Shown: positions 11,088 through 20,003, counted from the first letter of the stretch. The stretch: DNA of 64,000 bases from Paenibacillus sp. JJ-223 (GCF_927798175.1 NZ_CAKMMP010000009.1:62001-126000); one strand, 5' to 3'. Notes: generated by a model not told the origin, from the sequence alone. Numbers and translations: made by a program.

Positions 11088-11307
11088 CTATATAGGTTGA
11101 ACTAGAAATATACACGAAAACGGAGAGGCAGAAAGAATCTGGAGAAACGGAGCGTTCTAAAAGCTTTCTGAAAGAAAGCTGCATCGTAAGCATAGGCTTA
11201 TCACCATTAACTAAAGGGATTCAAAAAATCTCGGGATAACAGCGATCGGAAAATGGTTCTGACCACGTAGTGGCTCCGTGTAAAAATGATGGGTTCAATT
11301 TATTATG
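11088..11307 (+). repeat. Dispersed element, copy A (about 220 bp)
   Basis: This copy starts CTATATAGGTTGAAC and ends near GTTCAATTTATTATG, an eroded inverse of the start. It carries AGCTTTCTGAAAGAAAGCT (11162-11180), an 8-bp stem with a GAA loop, embedded in a stretch also found at 45.1 kb and, inverted, at 33.1 kb. A second small hairpin, CCAC-GTA-GTGG, lies near 11261-11271. No coding capacity is evident. It sits between the DUF3817 terminator and the pentapeptide gene. Confidence 0.75.
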
Positions 11308-11438
11308 TCGAAAATAAAGAAATTGACTTTCCCGGACGTTTATGCAGGTGCTTGACAGGGGTGTGTTATATTAAGGGAAACGTCGATTGGCGTGCCTATT
11401 ATGATAATCAATCAAGATCGTTTGTGGGAGGATTCATC

Positions 11439-12044
11439 GTGTATCAGTACAAGGATCGGGAATACGAAGACGTCCGTTTTGACGGGCAGGATTTGAGATA
11501 TGGAGAATTGACAGGCTGTGTTTTCATCAAATGCACCTTCATGAATACCTCGCTCGAAGAGATCGAGACGAACGGATGCCGTTTCATCGAGTGCGATTTC
11601 AGAGGGGCCGCGCTGAATGGATCGTTCCATACGGAGACTGCTTTTGAGAACTGCTCGTTTGGCGGTGCGAACCTGTTCGTTTCCAAGTTTACCGACTGCA
11701 AAATGACCGGCTCCGACTTTTCGGGCGCTCAGTTGGATGGTATTACGTTGGCGGGAGGCGACTGGTCATATACCAATTTCAGACATGCCCGGCTGGGAAA
11801 ACAAGATTTGCGGGGCATCCGCTTCTATGAAGCCGATTTATCGGATGTTGACCTGGGCAAAGCGGATTTGCGGGATTGCGATTTGACGCGCGTTACGCTA
11901 AGCAGGGCCAAACTGACAGGTGCCGACCTTCGCGGCGCGAATCTGGAGGGCATCGACCTGAAATCGCTCGATATCAAAGGCACGCGGATGGATCGGGAAC
12001 AGGCGGTACTGTTCATGCGTTCCTTTGGCGCGAAGGTCGATTAA
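11439..12044 (+). CDS. Pentapeptide-repeat protein
   Basis: This is a 201-residue soluble protein made almost wholly of pentapeptide repeats of the A(D/N)LXX type, such as FIECDFRGAALNG, ADLSDVDLGKADLRDCDLT and LTGADLRGANLEGIDLK. These fold into a right-handed quadrilateral beta-helix. Members of the family include Qnr/MfpA gyrase-protecting proteins, but most are of unknown role and nothing here singles out gyrase. I chose the GTG at 11439 because GGGAGGA lies six bases upstream. The open frame extends back to 11286 into the repeat element, but that part shows no repeats. Confidence 0.85.
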   Translation: MYQYKDREYEDVRFDGQDLRYGELTGCVFIKCTFMNTSLEEIETNGCRFIECDFRGAALNGSFHTETAFENCSFGGANLFVSKFTDCKMTGSDFSGAQLDGITLAGGDWSYTNFRHARLGKQDLRGIRFYEADLSDVDLGKADLRDCDLTRVTLSRAKLTGADLRGANLEGIDLKSLDIKGTRMDREQAVLFMRSFGAKVD

Positions 12045-12103
12045 CGATACTTATCCGAATCCGATGAATGGACATCAACGAAGAAGATGGGAGGCAGCAA
12101 ATC

Positions 12104-12634
12104 ATGGAACAGGCACGGCAGCTACTTTTTTATCCCTTATACGGAGCGTGCATATTGGAGAGCGTAGAACAGCAAACGGATAAGGTGGGAGAAGGAAATG
12201 GAGATCAGGTATTTCATCTCTATTTCCCCAAGCAGGAACTGCGCATGATGATTCCGAAACAGCGGGCACAAGAAAGAGGGATTCGTCCATTGTCCGATGT
12301 AGACACCTTGCTGCAGGCGAGAGCCGAATTTTTCGGAAACCATGTCGAGCTGCCTCTTGATGCTTCGAAACGCCGAGAGCATTTGCAAGCGAGAATCGAT
12401 ACAGGGCTCCTGCGAGAATATTTCGGTGTCATTCGCGACCTGTTATGTGCCAAAGTTTACGCGTTGAAACTGAACACCCATGATCGATCAACGATGAATA
12501 CGGCGCGCGATATGCTGATCAGCGAACTGACTTTGGTATTGAATTTCTCCGCCGAGGATGCCAGTGCTTACCTGAAGCAGGATATCGAGAAGCGGCAGCA
12601 GGAAGCAGACTCTTCCGATTATTTTACAGGCTGA
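12104..12634 (+). CDS. CarD-like protein
   Basis: This is a 176-residue cytoplasmic protein. Its first 75 residues resemble the CarD/TRCF RNA-polymerase-interacting domain: LLFYPLYGACILESVEQ, then VFHLYFPKQELRMMIPKQRAQERGIRPL. That domain normally binds the RNA polymerase beta subunit. The remainder is helical, as in CarD proteins. The ATG at 12104 follows TGGGAGG by nine bases and is preferred over the ATG at 12068. The gene follows the pentapeptide gene closely and may share its transcript. The family match is from motif memory only. Confidence 0.75.
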   Translation: MEQARQLLFYPLYGACILESVEQQTDKVGEGNGDQVFHLYFPKQELRMMIPKQRAQERGIRPLSDVDTLLQARAEFFGNHVELPLDASKRREHLQARIDTGLLREYFGVIRDLLCAKVYALKLNTHDRSTMNTARDMLISELTLVLNFSAEDASAYLKQDIEKRQQEADSSDYFTG

Positions 12635-12830
12635 ATGTTCAGTATATTTAAAGTTTTCGGGTCGGCCCAAAGAAAAAAGTTTCCCGGTGCAACCCGAAAG
12701 GAAGGGGTGGGCTTGAAAAGTGGGAGACAAGCCGCCATAGCGGGGAAAGTCGTAGATGGATCGTTACGGATTTCTGCATCAGTCTCCCCCGGGTTACGAT
12801 CTCATTCAATCTTGTTGGATAATAATGACA
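12635..12830. other. Non-coding gap before the cytosine operon
   Basis: A 77-codon open frame starts directly at the stop of the CarD-like gene but has no RBS and no recognisable features. A weak hairpin GGCTTG...CAAGCC lies near 12709-12732. I see nothing else. Confidence 0.5.
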
Positions 12831-12859
12831 TTGACATTCGCATGCTTTTCCAAAATAAT
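12831..12859 (+). promoter_or_regulatory. Promoter of the cytosine permease/deaminase operon
   Basis: TTGACA (12831-12836) and AATAAT (12854-12859) are separated by 17 bp. The transcript would start near 12866 and include the attenuator that follows. Confidence 0.75.
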
Positions 12860-12865
12860 AAAACG

Positions 12866-13042
12866 TAATTGAATACTGGTACCTTTAATTCAGTCCAGAG
12901 AGGCTGGCAAGGGCAGCGGATTTTTATAATCACGCGTGAAGCGGGCGATTCCAACCAGGGATGCTCTGTGTCTTCGCGCGGGTTATGATGCAAAAAAGAG
13001 GCTACTTGTCAGGTGCGCGATCTGATGAGTAGCCTCTTTTTT
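12866..13042 (+). promoter_or_regulatory. PyrR-type attenuator leader upstream of codB
   Basis: The leader RNA contains TCCAGAGAGGCTGG (within 12892-12913), matching the conserved PyrR-binding loop of pyrimidine attenuators in Bacillales. A strong terminator follows. GAGGCTACTTGTCAG (12998-13012) pairs with CTGATGAGTAGCCTC (13022-13036) and ends in T6. By the known mechanism, UMP-loaded PyrR stabilises the first hairpin and allows the terminator to form, so expression falls when pyrimidines are plentiful. That logic suits a cytosine salvage operon. The competing antiterminator was not modelled. Confidence 0.8.
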
Positions 13043-13083
13043 CTGCTTTTTGGTATCAGGAGACTTTAAGTGGAGGTATTCTG

Positions 13084-14361
13084 ATGAGTAAACAAGATCA
13101 AGAGTTTTCATGGCAAGAGGTGCCAAAAACGCAGAGAAACCATTTCTGGAAGACGTTATCCGTCATGCTCGGCTTCACCTTTTTCTCGGCGAGCATGCTG
13201 GCTGGAGGGACGCTGGGCGTAAGCTTGACGTTCATGGAATTTATCGGCATCGTGCTTGCGGGCAACCTGGTGCTGGGCATCTATACGGGAGCGCTGGCGC
13301 ATATCGCCGCCAAAACGGGCTTGTCTACACATTTGCTGGCCAAATATGCGTTTGGGGAAAAAGGATCGTACCTGCCATCGTTCCTGCTCGGCTTCACCCA
13401 AGTCGGATGGTTCGGCGTCGGCGTAGCCATGTTTGCGGTCCCGGTCGCCAAAGCGATGGATTGGAACGTTTACCTGCTTATTTTCATTTTTGGTCTTGCC
13501 ATGACAGCCTCGGCCATCTTCGGCATGAAGTCGCTCGTCATTCTGGGTTATATCGCAGTACCGGCCATCGCCATTCTTGGCGGATATTCCATGCTGAAAG
13601 GCGTGGACACGCTCGGGGGTCTGCAAGGACTGCTTGATTACTCGCCCTCACAGACGCTGACCGCGGCGGCGGCACTGACGATTTGCATCGGATCGTTCAT
13701 CAGCGGCGGCACGCTGACGCCGGACTTTGCCCGGTTTTCCCGGACGTCCCGGCAAGCGGTAACGGCAACGGTCATCGCGTTCTTCCTGGGTAACTCGCTC
13801 ATGTTCTTGTTTGGAGCAGTTGGCGCAATGGCGTACAATCTGGCCGACATCTCGGAAGTCATGTTCCTGCAAGGATTGCTCGTTCCGGCGATCATCGTTC
13901 TGGGACTGAACATCTGGACGACCAATGACAATGCCTTGTACGCATCGGGGCTGGGCTTTGCCAACATCACCAAAATTTCGAAGAAGTTCTTTGTTATCGT
14001 CAACGGGATTGTGGGAACGGTCCTTGCCATGTGGATGTACAACAATTTCGTTGGATTCCTGAATGTGCTCGGCGCCGCAATCCCGTCCATCGGGGCGATC
14101 ATCGTTGCAGATTACTTCTTCGTGAAACGCAGAAATTACAAGCCGTTTGCCGACATGACGTTCAAAAAGGTAAACTGGATTGCGATGCTGGCTTGGGCCA
14201 TCGGCGTTGCTTTTGCTCAGCTCGCTCCGGGCATCACGCCATTGAACGCCTTGCTTGGCACAGGGATTGCATACATCGTGTTGATGCTGATTGTTCCTGC
14301 GAAAGAATCCACAGAAAAGGGGAAACGAAATGATTATACAGAACGCAAAATTGCGGGGTAA
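13084..14361 (+). CDS. codB: Cytosine permease
   Basis: This is a 425-residue, 12-helix membrane transporter of the nucleobase:cation symporter-1 family that imports cytosine. Typical segments include [38 protein letters not shown] and [20 protein letters not shown] lies upstream of the ATG. It overlaps the deaminase gene by 32 bp, so the two form one operon behind the PyrR-type leader. Together they bring in cytosine and convert it to uracil. Confidence 0.93.
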   Translation: MSKQDQEFSWQEVPKTQRNHFWKTLSVMLGFTFFSASMLAGGTLGVSLTFMEFIGIVLAGNLVLGIYTGALAHIAAKTGLSTHLLAKYAFGEKGSYLPSFLLGFTQVGWFGVGVAMFAVPVAKAMDWNVYLLIFIFGLAMTASAIFGMKSLVILGYIAVPAIAILGGYSMLKGVDTLGGLQGLLDYSPSQTLTAAAALTICIGSFISGGTLTPDFARFSRTSRQAVTATVIAFFLGNSLMFLFGAVGAMAYNLADISEVMFLQGLLVPAIIVLGLNIWTTNDNALYASGLGFANITKISKKFFVIVNGIVGTVLAMWMYNNFVGFLNVLGAAIPSIGAIIVADYFFVKRRNYKPFADMTFKKVNWIAMLAWAIGVAFAQLAPGITPLNALLGTGIAYIVLMLIVPAKESTEKGKRNDYTERKIAG

Positions 14362-15598
14362 AGAAGGATTATGGCATATCGTCGTAAGAGACGGAAAATT
14401 CGAACAAATTACGCAGACGCTTGAAACTACAACGAATGACGAAGTGATGGACGTAAATGGCGCGCTGGTGCTGCCGCCTTTTATCGAACCGCATATTCAC
14501 CTGGATACGACGCTGACGGCAGGGGAGCCGGAATGGAACCTTAGCGGAACGCTGTTCGAGGGCATCCAGCGCTGGTCGGAACGCAAGGCATTCCTGACGC
14601 ATGAAGACGTCAAAACCCGCTCCAAAACGGCGCTGAAATGGCAAATGGCACAAGGCATCCAGCATGTCCGCACTCATGTGGACGTGACCGATCCAAGCCT
14701 GACCGCCGTGAAAGCGATGCTTGAAGTGAAAGAAGAAATGGCGCCATATATCGACATCCAACTGGTCGCTTTTCCGCAGGAAGGCATTCACTCCTATCCG
14801 AACGGCGCGGAATTGCTGGAGGAATCCCTGAAAATGGGCGTCGACGTGGTCGGCGGCATTCCGCACTTCGAATTTACGCGAGAATACGGCGTCGATTCGA
14901 TGAAGGTTGCGTTTGACCTGGCCGAAAAATACGACCGTCTCATCGACATCCACTGCGATGAAATCGATGACGAGCAATCCCGTTTCGTGGAAGTGGTCGC
15001 TAAGGAAGCATATGAACGTGGACTGGGCGCACGTACGACAGCGAGCCATACGACGGCGATGGGATCTTATAATGACGCATACACGTACAAGCTGTTCAGA
15101 CTGCTGAAGATGGCGGACCTTAACTTCGTTTCCAATCCGCTGGTGAACATTCACTTGCAAGGACGTTTCGATACGTATCCGAAAAGAAGGGGCTTGACTC
15201 GCGTCAAAGAACTGCAGGAAGCCGGTTTGAACGTGTGCTTCGGGCATGACGACATCTTCGATCCATGGTATCCGCTCGGTACCGGCAATATGCTGCAAGT
15301 GCTGCATATGGGTATCCATGCTTCGCAGCTGCTCGGTTACGATCAGATCGTGAATTCCATGGACCTCATTACGAAGAACAGCGCAAGAACGCTGCATATC
15401 GAGGATGTATACGGCATTGAAGAAGGAAAGCCTGCCAACTTTATCGTCCTTGAAGCCGAGAACGAATACGAGGCGATTCGCAAACAAGCCGGCGTGCTCT
15501 ACTCGTTCAGAGAGGGCCGCAAAATCGCGGAAACGAAACCGCGCGAAACGTCGATCGTCCTGGAAGGCGGTTCCGAGAAGGTTACGTTCAATAAATAA
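14330..15598 (+). CDS. codA: Cytosine deaminase
   Basis: This is a 422-residue metal-dependent amidohydrolase that converts cytosine to uracil and ammonia in the cytoplasm. The metal-binding motif HIHLDTTL occurs near residue 54, [11 protein letters not shown] near 208 and [14 protein letters not shown] near 305, all as in the CodA family. The ATG at 14330 is preceded by AAAAGGGGAAAC. It lies inside the 3' end of the permease gene, which implies translational coupling. The uracil formed feeds pyrimidine salvage, in line with the PyrR-type control upstream. Confidence 0.95.
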   Translation: MIIQNAKLRGKEGLWHIVVRDGKFEQITQTLETTTNDEVMDVNGALVLPPFIEPHIHLDTTLTAGEPEWNLSGTLFEGIQRWSERKAFLTHEDVKTRSKTALKWQMAQGIQHVRTHVDVTDPSLTAVKAMLEVKEEMAPYIDIQLVAFPQEGIHSYPNGAELLEESLKMGVDVVGGIPHFEFTREYGVDSMKVAFDLAEKYDRLIDIHCDEIDDEQSRFVEVVAKEAYERGLGARTTASHTTAMGSYNDAYTYKLFRLLKMADLNFVSNPLVNIHLQGRFDTYPKRRGLTRVKELQEAGLNVCFGHDDIFDPWYPLGTGNMLQVLHMGIHASQLLGYDQIVNSMDLITKNSARTLHIEDVYGIEEGKPANFIVLEAENEYEAIRKQAGVLYSFREGRKIAETKPRETSIVLEGGSEKVTFNK

Positions 15599-15655
15599 CG
15601 GGTTTCCCTTTAAAATTGCGAACGAGGTAAGACGAGCAAAACGTGTGTGAACAAT

Positions 15656-15741
15656 AACATCCCCTCACCAAAGCGGCGTATGAGAGATCATGGAGGTCAT
15701 GACATCATCGCTGCGGAGGAACGGAGGGGATGTTTTTTTCA
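15656..15741 (+). terminator. Long-loop terminator after codA
   Basis: AACATCCCCTC (15656-15666) pairs perfectly over 11 bp with GAGGGGATGTT (15724-15734), followed by a T run. The 57-nt loop contains smaller pairings. It is unusual in size but is the obvious 3' end of the operon. Confidence 0.65.
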
Positions 15742-15775
15742 TGATGCAGGCAAAGGAAGGGCTGAAAGCATTACC

Positions 15776-15910
15776 TTACCACTTGACGGTGCCCGTTTGG
15801 CGGTCGGACAGCACGCTGAACTCGCCTTCGGCAGGAGAAGCAGAGGCAAGAGCCGAGAAGGAGCTTAGTGCAAACAGTACCGTGAGCAGCAACAGCGTTT
15901 TTCTTTTCAT
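15776..15910 (-). CDS. Small secreted peptide (44 aa)
   Basis: This is a 44-residue peptide with a classical signal sequence: MKRKTLLLLTVLFALSSFSA followed by LASASPAEG. Cleavage after the ALASA-type site would release about 19 residues ending in RQTGTVKW. GAAAGAGG lies eight bases before the ATG on the minus strand. I do not recognise a family. It could be a precursor of a short extracellular peptide or the 5' remnant of a longer secreted-protein gene. Its reading frame ends in an ordinary TAA, with no obvious continuation in other frames. Confidence 0.6.
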   Translation of the reverse strand: MKRKTLLLLTVLFALSSFSALASASPAEGEFSVLSDRQTGTVKW

Positions 15911-16020
15911 AAAAACAACCTCTTTCCTTGTGGAATGATATGACCACCATAATTGTAACAAACAGCCATAAGTTCGGTAAACAATTAAAATTCGCAATCC
16001 AGATTTCGTGTCAGAACGTA

Positions 16021-16857
16021 TTACAATGGAGCGTGCACGGCATGCTGCCTGCGGTATTCGGTCGGCGTCAGCCCCGTATGTTTCTTGAATTGCCTGGAGA
16101 AATAAAACAAATCCCCAAAGCCTAGTTGATCGGCGATCATCGTGATTGTGCTGGAGGAGCCGATGAGCTGCTCTTTGGCTTTATCCATTTTTTTGCGCGT
16201 GATGTACTGGATGGGAGGCACGCCAAGCTGCTGTTTGAAAAAGCGAATAAAATAGTTGGGGTGCATGCAGGCGATGCCGGCCAAATCCTGAATCGTCATG
16301 TTTTCTTCGATGTGGGCATCGATATAAGCCAGAATGGCTGTCATTTTTTCCATGGCAGGCATGTTGAGAACGGAAACGTCGTTCAAGTCAATGTGCTCGA
16401 TGAAATGCGCGATAAGTTCGGTCAATTTGCTTTTGGCCATCATGTGGGCGTAAACCTTGTCAGAACGTGAGTGGTGCAGCAGGTCGCCAAAGAGTGCGTC
16501 TAATCGTTCGGGATCCTGGACGGTAACGACATGCGGGAAGCGGAGCAGCTGGAACAGGTTGATCCCGCCCGCCTTCAGGCTGAAGTGGCACCAGTATTTC
16601 AGATAAGGACGGTCGCTAATGGCAGAATACGATTGAGTGATGCCTTCAGGCATAAGAACCAATTGACCAGGAATGGGAGCGTATTCATCATTGCCGATTT
16701 TGAGCCAACCCTCGCCTTCACGTATCCAATAAAACTTGCTGTAATCCGGGGTATAATCCAAATCCCGCCATTCGGTACCGCAGCAGTTATAGTCCGCCAC
16801 GATCAGCTCGGTTTGCAGGTTCGACAACATGTTTGCGAGCAGTGGTTCACGATTCAT
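16021..16857 (-). CDS. AraC-family regulator with cupin sensor
   Basis: This is a 278-residue sugar-responsive activator. The N-terminal half is a cupin-like ligand domain (WIREGEGWLKIGNDEYAPIP, then GQLVLMPEGITQSY). The C-terminal 100 residues hold the two AraC helix-turn-helices (MTIQDLAGIACMHPNYFIRF and ITMIADQLGFGDLFYFSRQF). AAAGGAG precedes the ATG on the minus strand. It is divergent from the alpha-L-fucosidase gene across 124 bp and is its probable regulator. Confidence 0.9.
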   Translation of the reverse strand: MNREPLLANMLSNLQTELIVADYNCCGTEWRDLDYTPDYSKFYWIREGEGWLKIGNDEYAPIPGQLVLMPEGITQSYSAISDRPYLKYWCHFSLKAGGINLFQLLRFPHVVTVQDPERLDALFGDLLHHSRSDKVYAHMMAKSKLTELIAHFIEHIDLNDVSVLNMPAMEKMTAILAYIDAHIEENMTIQDLAGIACMHPNYFIRFFKQQLGVPPIQYITRKKMDKAKEQLIGSSSTITMIADQLGFGDLFYFSRQFKKHTGLTPTEYRRQHAVHAPL

Positions 16858-16981
16858 CGTCCCGCTCCTTTCAGGTTATTATTGTGCATTCAAAAGTTAA
16901 TCTTCTGCATGTTGATTTTTCGGTCATGCCTCTAAAATACGTTATGAAGAGGATCAGAACATAACAGGAGGCATACAGCAG

Positions 16982-18442
16982 ATGGTAAATCCAAGCGAGT
17001 ATCTGCAGCAGATCGATTCCGTGATTGCCGCAGGCAAATTCAAGGACAGCTGGGCGTCGTTGAGCAAGTTCGAGGTGCCTGAATGGTACAGACGCGCCAA
17101 ATTCGGCATTTTTATTCACTGGGGCGTGTATTCCGTGCCGGCTTACGACAGCGAATGGTATTCACGCAATATGTATATCGAAGGTTCGAAGGCGCATGAG
17201 CACCACTTGGCCACGTATGGTCATCCGCGTGATTTCGGGTACAAGGATTTCATTCCGATGTTCCGGGCGGAAAAGTTCGATGCCCAAGCGTGGGCAAGCC
17301 TGTTCAAGCAGGCAGGGGCGCGTTATGTCATGCCCGTAGCCGAGCATCATGACGGATTCCAGATGTACCGCAGCTCCATCTCCCACTATAACACAGTTGA
17401 AATGGGGCCCGAACGGGATCTTTTGGGCGAAATGAAGACCGCGTTTGAAGAACAGGGGCTGACTCTCACTGTTTCTTCGCATCGCGCCGAACATTGGTTT
17501 TTCATGTCCCATGGCAAAGCATTCGATTCGGACATCAAAGAACCGCTTGCGCGGGGGGACTTCTACTGGCCGGCCATGCCTGAGCCGGATCACCATGACC
17601 TGTATGCTTCGCCTCCAGATCAGGAATTTCTTGAGGATTGGCTGATCCGCTGCTGCGAGTTGGTCGACGAGTATCGGCCGAGCGTGTTTTATTTTGATTG
17701 GTGGATCCAGCATTCCGCTTTCAAGCCGTATCTGAAAAAATTCGCGGCGTATTACTATAATCGCGGGGAAGAATGGGGCATCCCGGTAGCTGTGAACTAC
17801 AAGCATGATGCCTTTATGTTCGGCTGCGCGGTACCGGATGTGGAGCGGGGGCAGTTTGCCGATCTGAAACCGTATTTCTGGCAGACGGACACAGCGGTAG
17901 CCAAAAATTCCTGGTGTCATACCGAGAACAATGACTACAAAACGGCGGGTGAACTGATTCGCGACCTGGTGGATATCGTCAGCAAAAACGGCAGCTTGCT
18001 TCTCAATATCGGGCCAAAGGCTGATGGAAGCATCCCTGACGAGGACCGGGAAATCCTGCTTGCCATTGGCGAATGGCTACGGGTGAACGGCGAGGCCATC
18101 TACGATACGACGTATTGGCGGACGTACGGCGAAGGACCGACCGAGGTCAAGGAGGGACAATTCACCGACGGGGTAACGAAGTCTTTTACAAGCGAAGATA
18201 TCCGGTTTACGGTCAAAGAAAACGCATTGTATGCCACGGTGCTGTCGTATCCGGAAGACGGCATCGTCACGATCAGATCGCTGGCGGAGAAGAGCCGGCA
18301 TTTTCAGGGGATCATTACCTCGGTACGCTTGCTTGGCCATGACGAGCAGCCGGTGTGGGAACGGGCAGAGGAGGGGCTTCGCGTCGTCGCCAAAAACGTC
18401 AAGAGCGATTTGCCTGTCGTCATTAAAATCACGCTGGATTAG
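16982..18442 (+). CDS. Alpha-L-fucosidase (GH29)
   Basis: This is a 486-residue glycosidase that releases L-fucose from oligosaccharides by a retaining mechanism. The GH29 N-terminus is clear (WYRRAKFGIFIHWGVYSVPA, then EWYSRNMY). The nucleophile is predicted as Asp239 in VFYFDWWIQ, and NGSLLLNIGPKADGSIP is the usual C-terminal signature of the catalytic domain. There is no signal peptide, so the enzyme acts in the cytoplasm on imported oligosaccharides. AGGAGG lies upstream of the ATG. The divergent AraC regulator is its likely controller; no transporter is adjacent. Confidence 0.93.
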   Translation: MVNPSEYLQQIDSVIAAGKFKDSWASLSKFEVPEWYRRAKFGIFIHWGVYSVPAYDSEWYSRNMYIEGSKAHEHHLATYGHPRDFGYKDFIPMFRAEKFDAQAWASLFKQAGARYVMPVAEHHDGFQMYRSSISHYNTVEMGPERDLLGEMKTAFEEQGLTLTVSSHRAEHWFFMSHGKAFDSDIKEPLARGDFYWPAMPEPDHHDLYASPPDQEFLEDWLIRCCELVDEYRPSVFYFDWWIQHSAFKPYLKKFAAYYYNRGEEWGIPVAVNYKHDAFMFGCAVPDVERGQFADLKPYFWQTDTAVAKNSWCHTENNDYKTAGELIRDLVDIVSKNGSLLLNIGPKADGSIPDEDREILLAIGEWLRVNGEAIYDTTYWRTYGEGPTEVKEGQFTDGVTKSFTSEDIRFTVKENALYATVLSYPEDGIVTIRSLAEKSRHFQGIITSVRLLGHDEQPVWERAEEGLRVVAKNVKSDLPVVIKITLD

Positions 18443-18451
18443 GAGTCCGAA

Positions 18452-18697
18452 GAGGTTGTCCCATAAGTACTTCTATGGCGCTTCATAAGACAGTTCACTT
18501 CATGAAAAAATGAGCATAATGAAAGAAAAGGCGTTGTTAGGGAGGTCATCCCTGCACCGCCTCTTCGCGCTTTTGGTTTATTATCGCTGGTCTATTACGC
18601 CTTTTTGAGCAGATTGTGGGCGAGCGATAGCCACCCGACCTCAAGGCTCGCTTTTCGCAGGTCTCGAGGCAGAAAAAACGTCTGAATCCCCGATTGT
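18452..18697 (-). mobile_element. IS1182-type insertion sequence remnant
   Basis: The stretch between the fucosidase and DedA genes begins GAGGTTGTCCCATAAG, which resembles a terminal inverted repeat. On the minus strand it encodes the last 28 residues of an IS1182-family transposase. The other end and most of the transposase gene are missing; the element is cut off at the 3' end of the DedA gene. Confidence 0.6.
18595..18681 (-). pseudogene. Transposase C-terminal fragment
   Basis: Only the end of the protein remains: TFFLPRDLRKASLEVGWLSL, then AHNLLKKA and a stop. The pattern of a leader 'FFLRGL', then 'EVGWLSLAHNLLKK', is characteristic of IS1182/IS5-like transposase C-termini as I recall them. 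No start, catalytic residues or RBS remain. Confidence 0.6.
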
Positions 18698-18707
18698 ATA
18701 TCAGGTC

Positions 18708-19319
18708 CTAGCTTTTGAGCACCCGCTTGCGCAGAAATAATACACCAATCACGACTGCTCCCAGTGCCAGAAGGGCATACACGGCATTGGAATACAGGTC
18801 CATGTAACCCACGATCTTCTCCCAGGAAGCTCCGACTGCCGAACCCAAATATACGAGAGCCGTATTCCAGATCAGTGAACCGATCGTTGTCAGGACAAGG
18901 AAAGGCAGAAAACTCATCCCGGTGCTTCCGGCAGGAACGGAAATAAGGCTGCGAATCAACGGTACGAGACGACCCAGAAAAACGGCCCATGATCCATGCC
19001 GATCGAACCAGTCATATGATTTCCGGATATCTTCGGATTTCAGACGTAAAAATTTTCCATATCTCAAAATGAGTATTTCCAGCCTGTTTACAGATAACAT
19101 TTTCCCGACCCCATAGAGGCAGATTGCTCCTGCGACCGACCCGGCGGTTGCGGCAGCGATGACTCCGAACACGCTCAGACCCGATTTGGTAGTCATGAAC
19201 CCGCCCAAGGCAAGAATGACTTCCGAAGGAATGGGGGGAAACAAATTTTCCAATGCGATGAGCAGAAAAACGCCCAGGTAACCATACGCTTCCATGATTT
19301 CGGTTATCCACTGTTCCAT
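18708..19319 (-). CDS. DedA-family membrane protein
   Basis: This is a 203-residue inner-membrane protein of the DedA (SNARE-associated) family. Family members act in envelope homeostasis and, in characterised cases, lipid-carrier recycling. Diagnostic parts are ENLFPPIPSEVILALGGFMT near the N-terminus and FLGRLVPLIRSLISVPAGST with the conserved F-x-G-R motif, followed by GSLIWNTALVYLGSAVG. AAGGGG precedes the ATG. It lies directly upstream of an IS remnant and downstream of the PadR/membrane-protein pair. Confidence 0.92.
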   Translation of the reverse strand: MEQWITEIMEAYGYLGVFLLIALENLFPPIPSEVILALGGFMTTKSGLSVFGVIAAATAGSVAGAICLYGVGKMLSVNRLEILILRYGKFLRLKSEDIRKSYDWFDRHGSWAVFLGRLVPLIRSLISVPAGSTGMSFLPFLVLTTIGSLIWNTALVYLGSAVGASWEKIVGYMDLYSNAVYALLALGAVVIGVLFLRKRVLKS

Positions 19320-19341
19320 ATCGGCACGCCCCTTAGCTTTT

Positions 19342-19986
19342 TTAAGAAAAATACTGCTTCACTTTCTGATAAAGGAATTTATCGAACGTTTTATATAGAA
19401 CAAACAGCGCGATGAAGCATACGCCGTAAACGGCCAACACAACTTGCATAATATACAGGAACAAAGTATGTTGGGTAGTCGTCTGATCAATGATGGATAA
19501 CAAGAATGCCGCGGCGAACGCAAGCAAAGCGTAACCCATCAAATAATGATGCCCGTGGGTTTCGAAAGGCCGCGTATGTTTGGACATCGACAGAAATTCT
19601 TTGACTTTAAACTGGTTAATGGCCTCCTTGGCGGCCTCCTCTTTCGACCTTCCTTGACGCTCCAGATCCGCTGCGAAATCCTCCAGATAATTCTGGAGCT
19701 CCAGTTTATCCTCTTTATTTAAAGCAAGCTGGGCAACGTAAGTATGAATATCATTTTGCCTGCGGTATAGACTATTCATCCGAATATGTCTCACATAGTT
19801 CGCCAAACTCCACACCAATGCCAACGTGAAAGAGACATAATAGGATAACGCCAGCCAAATTTGGTCCTCAGGATTAAAATGCTCGTCGTAAAAGAACGTA
19901 ATGCTGCAGATCGCGATCGAGAGCAGCAATATCCACCCGAACCTTATTTCTCCCAAACTGAATGCTTTCCGTAAAAAATTCGCCAT
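19342..19986 (-). CDS. Membrane protein of a PadR pair
   Basis: This is a 214-residue protein with two N-terminal and two C-terminal membrane segments flanking a soluble middle (about residues 75-140) containing LELQNYLEDFAADLERQGRS followed by KEEAAKEAINQF. The middle resembles the helical 'permease prefix'/HAAS domain that often accompanies PadR regulators. The start ATG has GGGAGGTGA upstream. It lies 17 bp after the PadR gene in the same direction, so the two form an operon. PadR/membrane-protein pairs commonly respond to envelope stress, but the function here is unknown. Confidence 0.75.
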   Translation of the reverse strand: MANFLRKAFSLGEIRFGWILLLSIAICSITFFYDEHFNPEDQIWLALSYYVSFTLALVWSLANYVRHIRMNSLYRRQNDIHTYVAQLALNKEDKLELQNYLEDFAADLERQGRSKEEAAKEAINQFKVKEFLSMSKHTRPFETHGHHYLMGYALLAFAAAFLLSIIDQTTTQHTLFLYIMQVVLAVYGVCFIALFVLYKTFDKFLYQKVKQYFS

Positions 19987-20003
19987 TATATTCACCTCCC
20001 GGT

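Noticed and set aside
12635..12868. 77-codon frame after the CarD-like gene
   Set aside because: No RBS, no recognisable motif, and it overlaps the promoter of the cytosine operon.
14369..15487. 372-codon minus-strand frame
   Set aside because: It is antisense to the cytosine deaminase gene, with no RBS and no motifs.
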